A DNA stretch of 64,000 bases from an uncultured Eggerthellaceae bacterium (GTDB lineage: Bacteria > Actinomycetota > Coriobacteriia > Coriobacteriales > Eggerthellaceae): NCBI GenBank assembly GCA_934617425.1, contig CAKTUD010000003.1:62001-126000 (forward strand). The letters run 5' to 3'. A model generated the notes under the pieces. It saw nothing but the letters and a program-made list of their open reading frames with translations. It was not told the origin of the DNA and made no database searches. Every line of letters starts with the position of its first letter. The stretch's first letter is position 1. Positions 44,439-52,963 of this stretch are shown piece after piece. The position numbers and the translations under genes were made by a program.

Positions 44439-45125
44439 TTACTCCCCTTCCTTGGTCGTTTCGTTTTTGATTTCACACGGATACTCTACAGCGGGAGCAG
44501 GGGTGCGTCCTTCGTCTTTGGTGTCAAGGCTATGCGGCGTCGGGACCTTCGTTGCGGGAACCTCGGTTACGTCAGCCACTTTACCCGACGCGGAAACATC
44601 GATCTTGGTCGGATGCTCGGCTGTGGGCGTTGCTGCAGGTGCAGCTGCCTCAGCCGCTTTGGCAGCTTTCGCCTCTGCTTCTTTTTGAGCTTTGAGCGCT
44701 GCGGCCTTCTTCTTTTTCGCCTCCATAGCCAAAGCCATCTTCTTGGCTTTTTCCTTTTCGGCTTTGATCTGCGGAGAAATGAAGCACATAGGCGTTTCGT
44801 CAGCAGGCGCATACATCTTGCCACCGAAGTCGATGGCGATGCCTTGCATGTTCACACCGAAAAGCTCACGAGCTTCGTTTTCGAACACGAAGGCGGCAAG
44901 GCAAATGTCGGTAACGCTTGGAACTTCATCATCGGGCGCGACACCGCGAACAACAAGGTTCTTTATCAAATTGCCCTGCATGAACGAATAGTAGATATCG
45001 ACACCGTCGTTCTCGGTGTTGACGCAATGCGTTTGGATGAAGCGCCAGCCGCCATTCGCCAGTTTCTCGCATTCTGCATGCAGGGAAGCAAGCGAAATGT
45101 CAGTGAATTCGGTTTCGAGTGCCAT
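44439..45125 (-). CDS. echD: Ech hydrogenase subunit D (NuoC homologue) with long Lys/Ala extension
   Basis: 228 residues. The first 115 (GWRFIQTHCVNTENDGVDIYY, FENEARELFGVNMQG) match NuoC/EchD. The remaining 110 are a low-complexity extension: a Lys/Ala/Glu helix (about 120-165) then Pro/Thr/Glu-rich sequence. EchD proteins are normally near 120-130 residues, so the tail is an addition. It starts directly after the echC stop. Confidence 0.92.
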   Translation of the reverse strand: MALETEFTDISLASLHAECEKLANGGWRFIQTHCVNTENDGVDIYYSFMQGNLIKNLVVRGVAPDDEVPSVTDICLAAFVFENEARELFGVNMQGIAIDFGGKMYAPADETPMCFISPQIKAEKEKAKKMALAMEAKKKKAAALKAQKEAEAKAAKAAEAAAPAATPTAEHPTKIDVSASGKVADVTEVPATKVPTPHSLDTKDEGRTPAPAVEYPCEIKNETTKEGE

Positions 45126-45569
45126 TTATGCCCCCTTCTTTGCCGCAGCCAAGGCCTTGGCTTTCTCGTCAAGGATGCCGACGGCCTGCACCACGGCGTC
45201 AATGATAGCTTCCGGCCGCACTGCGCAGCCAGGAGCGTACACGTCGACCGGGATAGCCTTGTCGACGCCGCCGATAACGTTGTAGCAATCGTGGAAGATG
45301 CCGCCCGAGCAAGCGCAAACGCCGCAGGCGACGACGACCTTGGGCTCAACCATCTGCTCGTAAAGCTGCTTCACGACGTCGATGTTGCGTTCGTTCACCG
45401 AGCCGGTGACTAGCAAGATATCTGCATGCTTGGGGTTGCCGGTATTGATGACGCCGAAGCGCTCTGCATCGAAACCTGGGCAAAGAGCAGCCAAAACCTC
45501 GATGTCGCAGCCGTTGCAGCTCGACGCGTCGTAGTGCATTACCCAAGGGGATTTAGACATGTAGCTCAT
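45126..45569 (-). CDS. echC: Ech hydrogenase small subunit C (NuoB homologue)
   Basis: 147 residues. The proximal [4Fe-4S] ligands are recognisable: C18 and C21 (SSCNGCDIE), a cysteine in CGVCACSGG (about 82-87) and C115 (APGCAVRPE). It passes electrons from EchF to the Ni-Fe site in EchE. It starts 13 bases after echB. Confidence 0.95.
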   Translation of the reverse strand: MSYMSKSPWVMHYDASSCNGCDIEVLAALCPGFDAERFGVINTGNPKHADILLVTGSVNERNIDVVKQLYEQMVEPKVVVACGVCACSGGIFHDCYNVIGGVDKAIPVDVYAPGCAVRPEAIIDAVVQAVGILDEKAKALAAAKKGA

Positions 45570-45582
45570 TAGTGACCCCTCT

Positions 45583-46461
45583 CTATACCAGCATCAGGAC
45601 AGCGATGTTGACGCCGCCGCAAACCAGGGCGACAATCCATGCCCATTTGAGCATGACCTGCCACTTGACGCGGGCGAAGTTGTTGTCGATCCAAATCTCG
45701 AGGAACCAAGCAATCAGCGCAGCGATAACGCCGAGCGCAAGGCCCAAGGGACCGCCATAGACAAAAAACAAGCCGGTCCAGCCAAGGAAGAGCACGCTTT
45801 CGCACCAGTGCATCACTTCGACCTTGGCAAGGGTCTTGCCGCTCATCTCAGTGGTCACGCCCTTGACGAGTTCCTGATGCGCGTGGTGCGAATAAGAAAG
45901 GTCGAACGGCGACTTGCGCAGCTTGATGGTGAGGATGAACAGGAAGCCGATGTAGACGAGTACGAGCTTGGTGATGACCGGCGCATCGAGGCCGAATACG
46001 CCTGCCGAATTGAAGGTACCCGCCGCGAGATAGAACGCTACAGCGAAGAAGAGCACCATCGGCTCGTAGGACATCACCTGCAAGCACTCACGATTCGCGC
46101 CGAGCTCGGCATAGGGGCTGCGCGAAGAATATGCCGCGATGATGAAGAACAGGGCCGCCATGGTGATGATGAAGGCGCTCATGAGCACGTTGCCACCGCT
46201 GAAGAAGATGCCGCCGGCAAACATGGTGAACACCAACGCCACGGACATATACATGCCATCCAAGCCGTTTACGGAAACGTCATCCTTCTCGATGAGCTTG
46301 CGAACATCGTAGTAGGGCTGCAGAACAGGGGGTCCGACACGACCCTGCATGCGGGCGGTGATGATACGGTCGAGGCCGGCTAGGATGCAACCGATTACCG
46401 GGGCTGCCACGCAGAATACGATGGTTGCGATAATCACGCTAACGAAAGTCATTAACCTCAT
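45583..46461 (-). CDS. echB: Ech hydrogenase membrane subunit B (NuoH homologue)
   Basis: 292 residues, about eight membrane helices. RITARMQGRVGPPVLQPYYD and the ELVKGVTTEMSGK loop are hallmarks of the NuoH/EchB/HycD family, which couples the peripheral arm to ion translocation. SD AAAGGGGGA precedes ATG 46461, nine bases after the echA stop. Confidence 0.95.
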   Translation of the reverse strand: MRLMTFVSVIIATIVFCVAAPVIGCILAGLDRIITARMQGRVGPPVLQPYYDVRKLIEKDDVSVNGLDGMYMSVALVFTMFAGGIFFSGGNVLMSAFIITMAALFFIIAAYSSRSPYAELGANRECLQVMSYEPMVLFFAVAFYLAAGTFNSAGVFGLDAPVITKLVLVYIGFLFILTIKLRKSPFDLSYSHHAHQELVKGVTTEMSGKTLAKVEVMHWCESVLFLGWTGLFFVYGGPLGLALGVIAALIAWFLEIWIDNNFARVKWQVMLKWAWIVALVCGGVNIAVLMLV

Positions 46462-46470
46462 CCCCCTTTC

Positions 46471-48393
46471 TTATAAAACGGTTGCCACAGCGGCCATGAC
46501 GAGCGCCGCGACGATGATTGCCGTGCAAATTACTTCGCCTACGGGACGAATCTTGGCTTCGCCGAAGATGTTGTCGAGATACATGTTGCGTGCAGTCGCT
46601 TCGGTTTCACCGGTCAGCGAATTGCGGAACATGCGTCGATCGTTTTCGGAGTTGACGCCAGCCAAATACACGTCCACGCGTTTCTGGCTCGCCTTGCTCT
46701 TCAGGCCACCGAACAAGAACACGACCACAAACACCGCCAAAATCGAAGAAATCCAGAGATTATCGGTGCTAACACCCTGCGCGGTTTTGCCAAGCACGCC
46801 GACGATGTAGGGCTCGACAAAGTAACTGGAGACCAGCGGGAGCAGCACGCAGGCGACAACAGCGATGGCCGCCATGATGAGGAGGGAAACCCATTCGGTC
46901 TTATGAACAGTGATCTCGACGTTTTCGGGCGATCCGGCAATACCAGAGAGCTTTCCGATCCACTTGGCCCAGAACATGAAGGTTGCCGCAGAGCCAAAGG
47001 CCAGCAAGATGATAAGAGCGAACTGACCGGTCTCGATGAAGGAAACGAGGGTTGCCCACTTGGCGATGAGCATGCCGAACGGCGCGATGAACATCGCCAT
47101 GATGCCGAGCATCATGAGGCGAGCCAAACGGGGCATGCGGTCGAACAGAAGATCCATTGATTCGATATCGCGCGAGCCGATGTGGTGCTCGGCGGTGCCG
47201 ACGCAAAGGAAGAGCAGCGATTTAGCGGCTGCATGGAATATGGTGAGCAGGATGGCTGCCCAAATGGCCTCGCCGGTACCGACGCCTGCGCAAGCAACGA
47301 TCAAGCCGAGGTTGGCTATGGTGGAGTAAGCGAGCACGCGTTTAGCGTTGGTTTGCGAGATGGCCATGCACGAGCACAGAAGGAACGTGATGATGCCAAC
47401 CAAGGTGACCATGACCGCGGGAGCAACGCAAACGGTGAACAGCGGAGCTAACTTGATGAGCAGGAAAACGCCCGCCTTGACCATGGTCGAAGAGTGAAGC
47501 AGAGCGCTCGTAGGGGTAGGTGCCACCATGGCGCCGAGCAGCCAAGTATGGAACGGCATCTGAGCCGCTTTGGTGAGGCCGGCGAAAGCGAGGAAACCGA
47601 CAGGAATCGTCACAAGAGCCGGATTTGCTTTGCCGATCTCGATGAACTGGGCGAGGTCGAGCGTACCGACATTGATGGCGCACCAATAAAGGGCGATCAG
47701 GAAGCCGATACCGCCGAGCATGTTGAAGATGATCTGACGGAAAGCGTTGTTGATCGCTTCGGGGGTCTTGGTGTAGCCGATAAGCAGGAACGAGCAGACC
47801 GTGGTGATCTCCCAGCCGGTGAACAACCAGCTCATGTTATTTGCGAAGACGATGACGAACATCGCGGACAAGAACAGATACATGATCGCGAAGAAGATGT
47901 TGCGACGATCGCGCGGATCGCCATCTTCGGGCGTGTGCTTTTGGAAATCGATCATGTAGCCAAGGGCATAAACGGTAATGCCGCTGCCGATGATACCGAT
48001 GATCAGCACCATGACGATAGTCAACGAGTCGATGTAGAGACCCCTGGTGACCTCGACGCCTCCCGCATAGCAGAACTCGAAAACCAAGGAACCCGCCAAC
48101 TGGATAACTGCCAGCACGGTGACCAAGGCGTTTTTGTATTTAAGAGAGAAAGACAGGATTGCCGCTGCAAGCAAGATGCTAAACAACGTGCCGACGTGGT
48201 CAGCGATTTCCGATGAGAAATCGAAAGCTATCCACCCCGTTCTCAGGTAGGTTATCGCTAACGCGATAGAAAGCACCGCGATTGCCGCCGCCGCCGCGCA
48301 CACCAATGCGTTGCGTGCGCCGTCTTGCTTGACGAGAAGCAAGAGCACTGCGACAACAAGCGGGAGCAAGATTAAGGTTCCGATAAGAATCAT
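46471..48393 (-). CDS. echA: Ech hydrogenase membrane subunit A (NuoL/Mrp antiporter-like)
   Basis: 640 residues from ATG 48393 with a perfect GGAGGAGAG ribosome-binding site; the longer frame to 48591 lacks support. About 15 membrane helices are predicted by eye. Antiporter-core motifs are present (LFTGWEITTVCSFLLIGY, FHTWLLGAMVAPTPTSALLH). It is the ion-pumping subunit. First gene of the six-gene operon in the order echABCDEF, the same as in Methanosarcina. It is divergent from the HTH-aminotransferase fusion across a 424-base region. Confidence 0.95.
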   Translation of the reverse strand: MILIGTLILLPLVVAVLLLLVKQDGARNALVCAAAAAIAVLSIALAITYLRTGWIAFDFSSEIADHVGTLFSILLAAAILSFSLKYKNALVTVLAVIQLAGSLVFEFCYAGGVEVTRGLYIDSLTIVMVLIIGIIGSGITVYALGYMIDFQKHTPEDGDPRDRRNIFFAIMYLFLSAMFVIVFANNMSWLFTGWEITTVCSFLLIGYTKTPEAINNAFRQIIFNMLGGIGFLIALYWCAINVGTLDLAQFIEIGKANPALVTIPVGFLAFAGLTKAAQMPFHTWLLGAMVAPTPTSALLHSSTMVKAGVFLLIKLAPLFTVCVAPAVMVTLVGIITFLLCSCMAISQTNAKRVLAYSTIANLGLIVACAGVGTGEAIWAAILLTIFHAAAKSLLFLCVGTAEHHIGSRDIESMDLLFDRMPRLARLMMLGIMAMFIAPFGMLIAKWATLVSFIETGQFALIILLAFGSAATFMFWAKWIGKLSGIAGSPENVEITVHKTEWVSLLIMAAIAVVACVLLPLVSSYFVEPYIVGVLGKTAQGVSTDNLWISSILAVFVVVFLFGGLKSKASQKRVDVYLAGVNSENDRRMFRNSLTGETEATARNMYLDNIFGEAKIRPVGEVICTAIIVAALVMAAVATVL

Positions 48394-48817
48394 TTCTCTC
48401 CTCCGATTCGTTGCCCGATAATTGAACTCTCCCCGAAAAGAGATGTGCAATAACCGACCAGATTCGCTTTGCAAGCTTCGGTAGTATACACAACTCCTTT
48501 TGTCGTGAACGTACTGTAATCCCATATCCCGCATCAAATTCCTCTTTATCGACATAGAGCGCGTTTTAGACGGTAAATGGGGTATAAACAATCCCTATGG
48601 CGCAACATCTTGTGCATTGGTGCGTTTCGTAAAATTTCGATTGACAAATGGAAAATTGCAAAACAGCGGCAAAAAGGAACTGTGTGCGGCAAGCGAACGA
48701 TTTTGTATGGCACTAAATTGAACTTTCCCCAATAAATTGAACATACTGTTATAATTGAACTTGCAATTTGAATTGTTCTTCGAAAAGTTCAATGCGAAAG
48801 GATATCTAGGAGGGTTC
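48394..48817. promoter_or_regulatory. Divergent ech / HTH-AlaA control region with ATTGAAC repeats
   Basis: 424 bases without a gene. ATTGAAC occurs at 48421, 48717, 48736 and 48754 (+ strand) and inverted at 48787-48793. The last three direct copies are spaced 19 and 18 bases. Two copies share a longer match, AATTGAACTYTCCCC, at 48420-48434 (27 bases upstream of echA) and 48716-48730. A perfect TATAAT at 48750-48755 overlaps the copy at 48754 and should serve the fusion gene. On the minus strand TATACT (48488-48483) is a possible ech -10. The repeats look like operators. Confidence 0.65.
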
Positions 48818-50356
48818 ATGGAGGAAAAAGCGCCCGAAAACGATACCGTGCAACGGTTCGCTGAACGTCTTGCGCAAGCGATGAAGCGATGCGGCTACAA
48901 ACAGGTCGATTTGATAAAAGCCGCTGAGGCAGCCGGGAAGAAAATCGGCAAAAGCCAGTTAAGCCAATATGCCAGCGGTAAAACCCTTCCTCGTCACGAC
49001 ATGCTTGAAACGCTTGGTGAGCTTCTTGGCACCACCGCCGATTGGTTGCTCGGCATCGACAATGCAAAATCCGCAAACCCGCAAGACGTGAACCGAAAAA
49101 GCGACGTCAATGTCATCGCGACTTCAGCGAAAGGTACCGCTATGCGCACTTTCAAAAAATCCAGCAAACTCGATAACGTGCTTTACGACGTGCGCGGCCC
49201 CGTGGTCGACGAAGCCGCCCGCATGGAGGAATCGGGCACTCATGTACTGAAATTGAACATCGGTAACCCCGCACCATTCGGTTTTCGCACTCCTGACGAA
49301 GTGGTTTACGACATGCGCCAGCAGCTTACCGAATGCGAAGGCTATTCGGATTCGAAAGGCTTGTTCAGCGCTCGCAAGGCGATCATGCAGTATGCCCAGC
49401 TCAAGCACTTGCCCAACGTGACTATGAACGATATCTACACGGGCAATGGCGTATCCGAGCTCATCAATCTCAGTATGTCGGCATTGCTCGATAGCGGCGA
49501 TGAGATCTTGATCCCCTCGCCCGACTATCCTTTATGGACCGCATGTGCAACGCTGGCCGGCGGCACGCCTGTGCATTATATCTGCGATGAGCAATCGGAC
49601 TGGTATCCGGATATCGACGACATTAAAAAGAAAGTGAACGACCGCACCAAAGCAATCGTCATCATCAACCCCAACAATCCTACCGGCGCCCTCTACCCCA
49701 CTGAGGTTTTGCAGCAGATCGTCGACGTTGCGCGCGAGCATCAATTGATGATTTTCTCCGATGAGATTTACGACCGCCTCGTGATGGATGACCTCAAACA
49801 CGTCTCGATAGCGTCGCTTGCACCCGATTTGTTCTGCGTCACGTTTTCGGGGTTGTCGAAATCGCACATGATCGCTGGATATCGCATTGGGTGGATGATC
49901 CTTTCGGGCAACAAATCGATTGCAACCGACTACATATTGGGTCTGAACATGCTCTCGAACATGCGCTTGTGCTCGAATGTCCCCGCTCAATCGATAGTTC
50001 AAACGGCACTTGGCGGCCATCAAAGCGTCGAGGGCTATATTGTCCCTGGTGGCCGAATCTACGAACAGCGCGAATACGTTTACAACGCGCTTAAAGACAT
50101 TCCCGGCATCAGCGTGGTAAAACCAAAGGCGGCGTTTTACATCTTCCCCAAAATCGATACCAAAAAGTTCAATATCACCAACGACGAGAAATTCGCTCTT
50201 GATCTGCTGCGCGATAAGAAAATCCTCATTGTTCAGGGATCAGGGTTCAATTGGGGCGAACCGGACCATTTCCGTGTGGTATACCTGCCGCGCATTGAGG
50301 TTCTTTCCGAAGCTATGGGTAAACTTCGCGATTTCCTCTCGTACTACCGTCAATAA
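48818..50356 (+). CDS. XRE-family HTH fused to AlaA-like alanine aminotransferase
   Basis: 512 residues from ATG 48818 (AGGAGGG upstream). Residues about 11-79 form an XRE-type HTH (CGYKQVDLIKAAEAAGKKIG, SQLSQYASGKTLP, LGELLGTTADWLLG). Residues about 112-512 are a full-length class I aminotransferase very close to AlaA (KLNIGNPAPFGF, GYSDSKGLFSARKAIMQ, INPNNPTGALYP, SDEIYDRL), with the PLP lysine in FSGLSKSH near 347. The enzyme should interconvert alanine/2-oxoglutarate and pyruvate/glutamate. It is unlike MocR regulators, which use a GntR winged helix. ATTGAAC repeats cover its promoter, so autoregulation is likely. Whether it also controls ech is inference. Confidence 0.9.
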   Translation: MEEKAPENDTVQRFAERLAQAMKRCGYKQVDLIKAAEAAGKKIGKSQLSQYASGKTLPRHDMLETLGELLGTTADWLLGIDNAKSANPQDVNRKSDVNVIATSAKGTAMRTFKKSSKLDNVLYDVRGPVVDEAARMEESGTHVLKLNIGNPAPFGFRTPDEVVYDMRQQLTECEGYSDSKGLFSARKAIMQYAQLKHLPNVTMNDIYTGNGVSELINLSMSALLDSGDEILIPSPDYPLWTACATLAGGTPVHYICDEQSDWYPDIDDIKKKVNDRTKAIVIINPNNPTGALYPTEVLQQIVDVAREHQLMIFSDEIYDRLVMDDLKHVSIASLAPDLFCVTFSGLSKSHMIAGYRIGWMILSGNKSIATDYILGLNMLSNMRLCSNVPAQSIVQTALGGHQSVEGYIVPGGRIYEQREYVYNALKDIPGISVVKPKAAFYIFPKIDTKKFNITNDEKFALDLLRDKKILIVQGSGFNWGEPDHFRVVYLPRIEVLSEAMGKLRDFLSYYRQ

Positions 50357-50371
50357 ATCACTGACAGAAAA

Positions 50372-50408
50372 GGAGAGCGGCTCGGGCGAATAACCCGAGC
50401 CGCTCTCC
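50372..50408. terminator. Bidirectional terminator between the HTH-AlaA fusion and nagB
   Basis: GGAGAGCGGCTCGGG pairs with CCCGAGCCGCTCTCC, 15 bp perfect, loop CGAATAA. A TTTT run follows on the minus strand, so it fits nagB best while also lying 15 bases after the fusion gene. Confidence 0.9.
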
Positions 50409-50467
50409 TTGTTGAAAAAACCATCTATTTGCGGCAAAGCCTCCCCAAGGGAGTTTGCCCGGCACTC

Positions 50468-51265
50468 CTACTCGTGGTGATGATGACCGCAGTCGCAATC
50501 GTCGTCTTCGCAGCCGCAGCCGCAACGATCGGCGAATTCCTCACATTTAGAGAACGCGGCCTCGTCGGCAATGATGGTGCAATCGGGATGGAATTGCAGG
50601 ATGGAAGCCGGAACCTGCGGCGTGACAGAGCCAAAGCACACCTCGCGAACGATGTCTGCCTTACTCTCGCCGGAAACTACCAGCAACACCTTTTTCGCGG
50701 CCATGATGGTCCCGATGCCCATGGTGTAAGCCTGACGAGGAACCTCATCGGCGCTATTGAACAGACGGCTGTTCGCCTCAATGGTCGATTCTGCCAAATC
50801 GACCACGTGGGTTTCCTGAGGGAAGGTGTCGGACGGCTCGTTGAAGCCGATGTGGCCATTGTGGCCAAGACCCAAAAGCTGCAAATCGACGCCGCCGGCC
50901 AAGGTGATAGCCGCCTCGTAAGCCTGGGCAACTGCATCGGCGTCGGGGTTGGATCCATCGGGCACATGAGTGTTCTCGGGGCGCACGTTTATCTTGCTGA
51001 ACAAGTGCTTGTTCATGAAATAGCGATACGACTGCTCGTGATCGCCGGTAAGCCCACGATATTCGTCCAAATTAAAGGTTGCCACACGAGAGAAGTCGAC
51101 GCCCTCTTCTTCATAGCGTTTAGCGATTTCGGCGTAAAGGCCTTCGGGGGTAGAACCGGTGGCCAAGCCGAGAACGCAGCCCGGTTTCTCTTCAACTTCG
51201 TCGATGATGATATCGGCCGCAACCTCGCTAAGCTCTTGATAATCCTTGGTTACATAAATCTGCAT
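50468..51265 (-). CDS. nagB: Glucosamine-6-phosphate deaminase with Cys/His-rich C-terminal tail
   Basis: 265 residues. Family motifs GLATGSTPEGLY, FNLDEYRGL and GLGHNGHIGFNEP are intact. It converts glucosamine-6-phosphate to fructose-6-phosphate and ammonia. The last 18 residues are odd: CGCGCEDDDCDCGHHHHE, five cysteines, four histidines and six acids, a likely metal-binding tail absent from normal NagB. ATG 51265 has only a modest GAACAA upstream. No other nag genes are adjacent. Confidence 0.95.
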   Translation of the reverse strand: MQIYVTKDYQELSEVAADIIIDEVEEKPGCVLGLATGSTPEGLYAEIAKRYEEEGVDFSRVATFNLDEYRGLTGDHEQSYRYFMNKHLFSKINVRPENTHVPDGSNPDADAVAQAYEAAITLAGGVDLQLLGLGHNGHIGFNEPSDTFPQETHVVDLAESTIEANSRLFNSADEVPRQAYTMGIGTIMAAKKVLLVVSGESKADIVREVCFGSVTPQVPASILQFHPDCTIIADEAAFSKCEEFADRCGCGCEDDDCDCGHHHHE

Positions 51266-51384
51266 GCGATTGTTCCTTTGCTCGGTCGTGCATGTTATGC
51301 CTATTGAAAATGCAACTCGATATGTTAGCGCATCGAGTTGCGTTTCTTATAGTCGAGCGCAAAGAACCTCAAAGCAAAGACAGG

Positions 51385-52584
51385 TTATTTCAGCTTATCG
51401 GCAATACTCATGATGAAAGCCTTGGTACCGAGCACTTCGGGGCGTTTAAAAGTGGTGATACGAGCGAGGTCGCCCGTCATCTTGCCCGATTCTATGGTGT
51501 CGATGGTGGCGGCCTCCAAACGGTTGGCGAAATCTACGAGCTCGGGAAGATCATCGAGTTCGGCGCGTTTGCGCAGCGCCCCGCTCCACGCGAAAATCGT
51601 CGCCACCGAGTTTGTCGACGTGGGTTCGCCTTTGAGATGCTTATAGTAGTGGCGTTGCACAGTGCCGTGGGCGGCTTCGTATTCGTAGTAGCCGTGAGGT
51701 GACGCCAATACGCTGGTCATCATGGCAAGGCTTCCAAAAGCGCTCGAAACCATGTCGCTCATCACGTCGCCGTCGTAGTTTTTGCAAGCCCAGATAAACC
51801 CGCCCTCGGCTTTCATCACGCGCGCTACAACGTCATCGATCAGCGTGTAGAAGTAGCTTATGCCCATCTCTTCGAAGCTTTTTCGGTATTCGTTTTCGTA
51901 AATCTCGGCGAAGATGTCCTTGAAACGATGATCGTAGGTTTTGGAGATGGTGTCCTTGGTTGCAAACCAAACATCTTGCGCGGTCTCAAGCGCATAATTA
52001 AAGCAGCTGCGCGCAAAGCTCTCGATAGATTCGTCGAGGTTATGCATACCCTGAACCACGCCCGCACCTGCGAACTCGTGCACAAGAACGCGCTGCTCTT
52101 CCCCGTTTTCGGCAGTGTAGACAAGCTCCACCTTGCCTGGGCCGGGGATACGCATCTCCGAATTTTTGTAAACATCGCCGTAGGCATGGCGCGCAAGGGT
52201 GATGGGCTTTTTCCAATTGCTGACGCAGGGTTTGATGCAATCGAGCACGATGGGCGTACGGAAAACCGTGCCGTCGAGCATGGCGCGTATCGTGCCATTG
52301 GGGCTTTTCCACATCTGCTTGAGCCCGTATTCTTCGACACGGGCGGCATTGGGCGTGATGGTGGCGCATTTGACGGCGACGCCCAGGCGCATGGTCGCCT
52401 TCGCAGCCTCGACGGTTACCTGGTCATCGGTGGCATCGCGACTCTCAAGACCTAAGTCGTAATATTCGCTTTTAAGGTCGACGAAAGGCTCTATCAGCTC
52501 TTCTTTGATATAGCGCCAGATGATGCGCGTCATCTCGTCGCCATCCATCTCGACAAGTGGGGTTTTCATCCGAATCTTATCCAC
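51385..52584 (-). CDS. icd: Isocitrate dehydrogenase (NADP+, eukaryotic-like type)
   Basis: 399 residues from GTG 52584, with AGGAGG six bases upstream; ATG 52569 is the alternative. Motifs VEMDGDEMTRIIWR, NYDGDVMSD and EAAHGTVQRHY mark the homodimeric NADP-dependent type. It gives 2-oxoglutarate, the co-substrate of the aminotransferase and the carbon skeleton for the glutamine synthetase also encoded here. No citrate synthase or aconitase is nearby. Confidence 0.95.
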   Translation of the reverse strand: MDKIRMKTPLVEMDGDEMTRIIWRYIKEELIEPFVDLKSEYYDLGLESRDATDDQVTVEAAKATMRLGVAVKCATITPNAARVEEYGLKQMWKSPNGTIRAMLDGTVFRTPIVLDCIKPCVSNWKKPITLARHAYGDVYKNSEMRIPGPGKVELVYTAENGEEQRVLVHEFAGAGVVQGMHNLDESIESFARSCFNYALETAQDVWFATKDTISKTYDHRFKDIFAEIYENEYRKSFEEMGISYFYTLIDDVVARVMKAEGGFIWACKNYDGDVMSDMVSSAFGSLAMMTSVLASPHGYYEYEAAHGTVQRHYYKHLKGEPTSTNSVATIFAWSGALRKRAELDDLPELVDFANRLEAATIDTIESGKMTGDLARITTFKRPEVLGTKAFIMSIADKLK

Positions 52585-52786
52585 GATGCCTCCTATCGCT
52601 GCATTTTCATCAGGGTATACCCTTGTTTGCCTGTTCTGCCGATTTTTTAACAAAATATTGAAGCGCCCTGCTCGCTTTTTGAATTGTTTCGGATGCGTTT
52701 CCGAAAAATTCTCTTGCGCTTTGCCCTAAAGAAGCCGCATAATGCTCCCTGTCATCTTCTATGAGGCCGCTAGGATTCGCCAAGCG

Positions 52787-52890
52787 AAAACCGGCGGCGG
52801 AGAAGACTCTGGAGAATCTCTTAAATGAGTGCCGAAGGTGCAAGGCGCAAGCCGAAACTCTCAGGCAAACGGACAGAGCGACGTCAAAAC
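52787..52890 (+). ncRNA. Glycine riboswitch (single aptamer)
   Basis: The aptamer core is clear: GGAGAAGACTCTGGAGA, then GTGCCGAAGGTGCAAGGC, then AAACTCTCAGGCAAACGGAC and AGAG, the conserved glycine-riboswitch segments in order. Only one aptamer is visible. CAAAAC-CTTCGT-GTTTTG (52885-52902) follows as a possible expression-platform hairpin. It lies about 75 bases before the AGCS transporter gene. The remaining gap 52585-52786 holds nothing recognisable. Confidence 0.9.
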
Positions 52891-52963
52891 CTTCGTGTTT
52901 TGCAGATGCTTTCATTTAGCGACCTTCTTCAGTGAGTACGGTAAGTCAGAAGGAGGTATGCAG

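Noticed and set aside
42941..48393. Complex I (Nuo) fragment
   Set aside because: EchE keeps both Ni-Fe cysteine pairs, absent from NuoD, and the six-gene order is that of Ech.
48818..50356. MocR/PdxR-type regulator
   Set aside because: The DNA-binding domain is XRE-like, not GntR winged helix, and the enzyme part looks like active AlaA.
52681..52790. Second (tandem) glycine aptamer upstream of the first
   Set aside because: Conserved core segments are not repeated; only one aptamer is supported.
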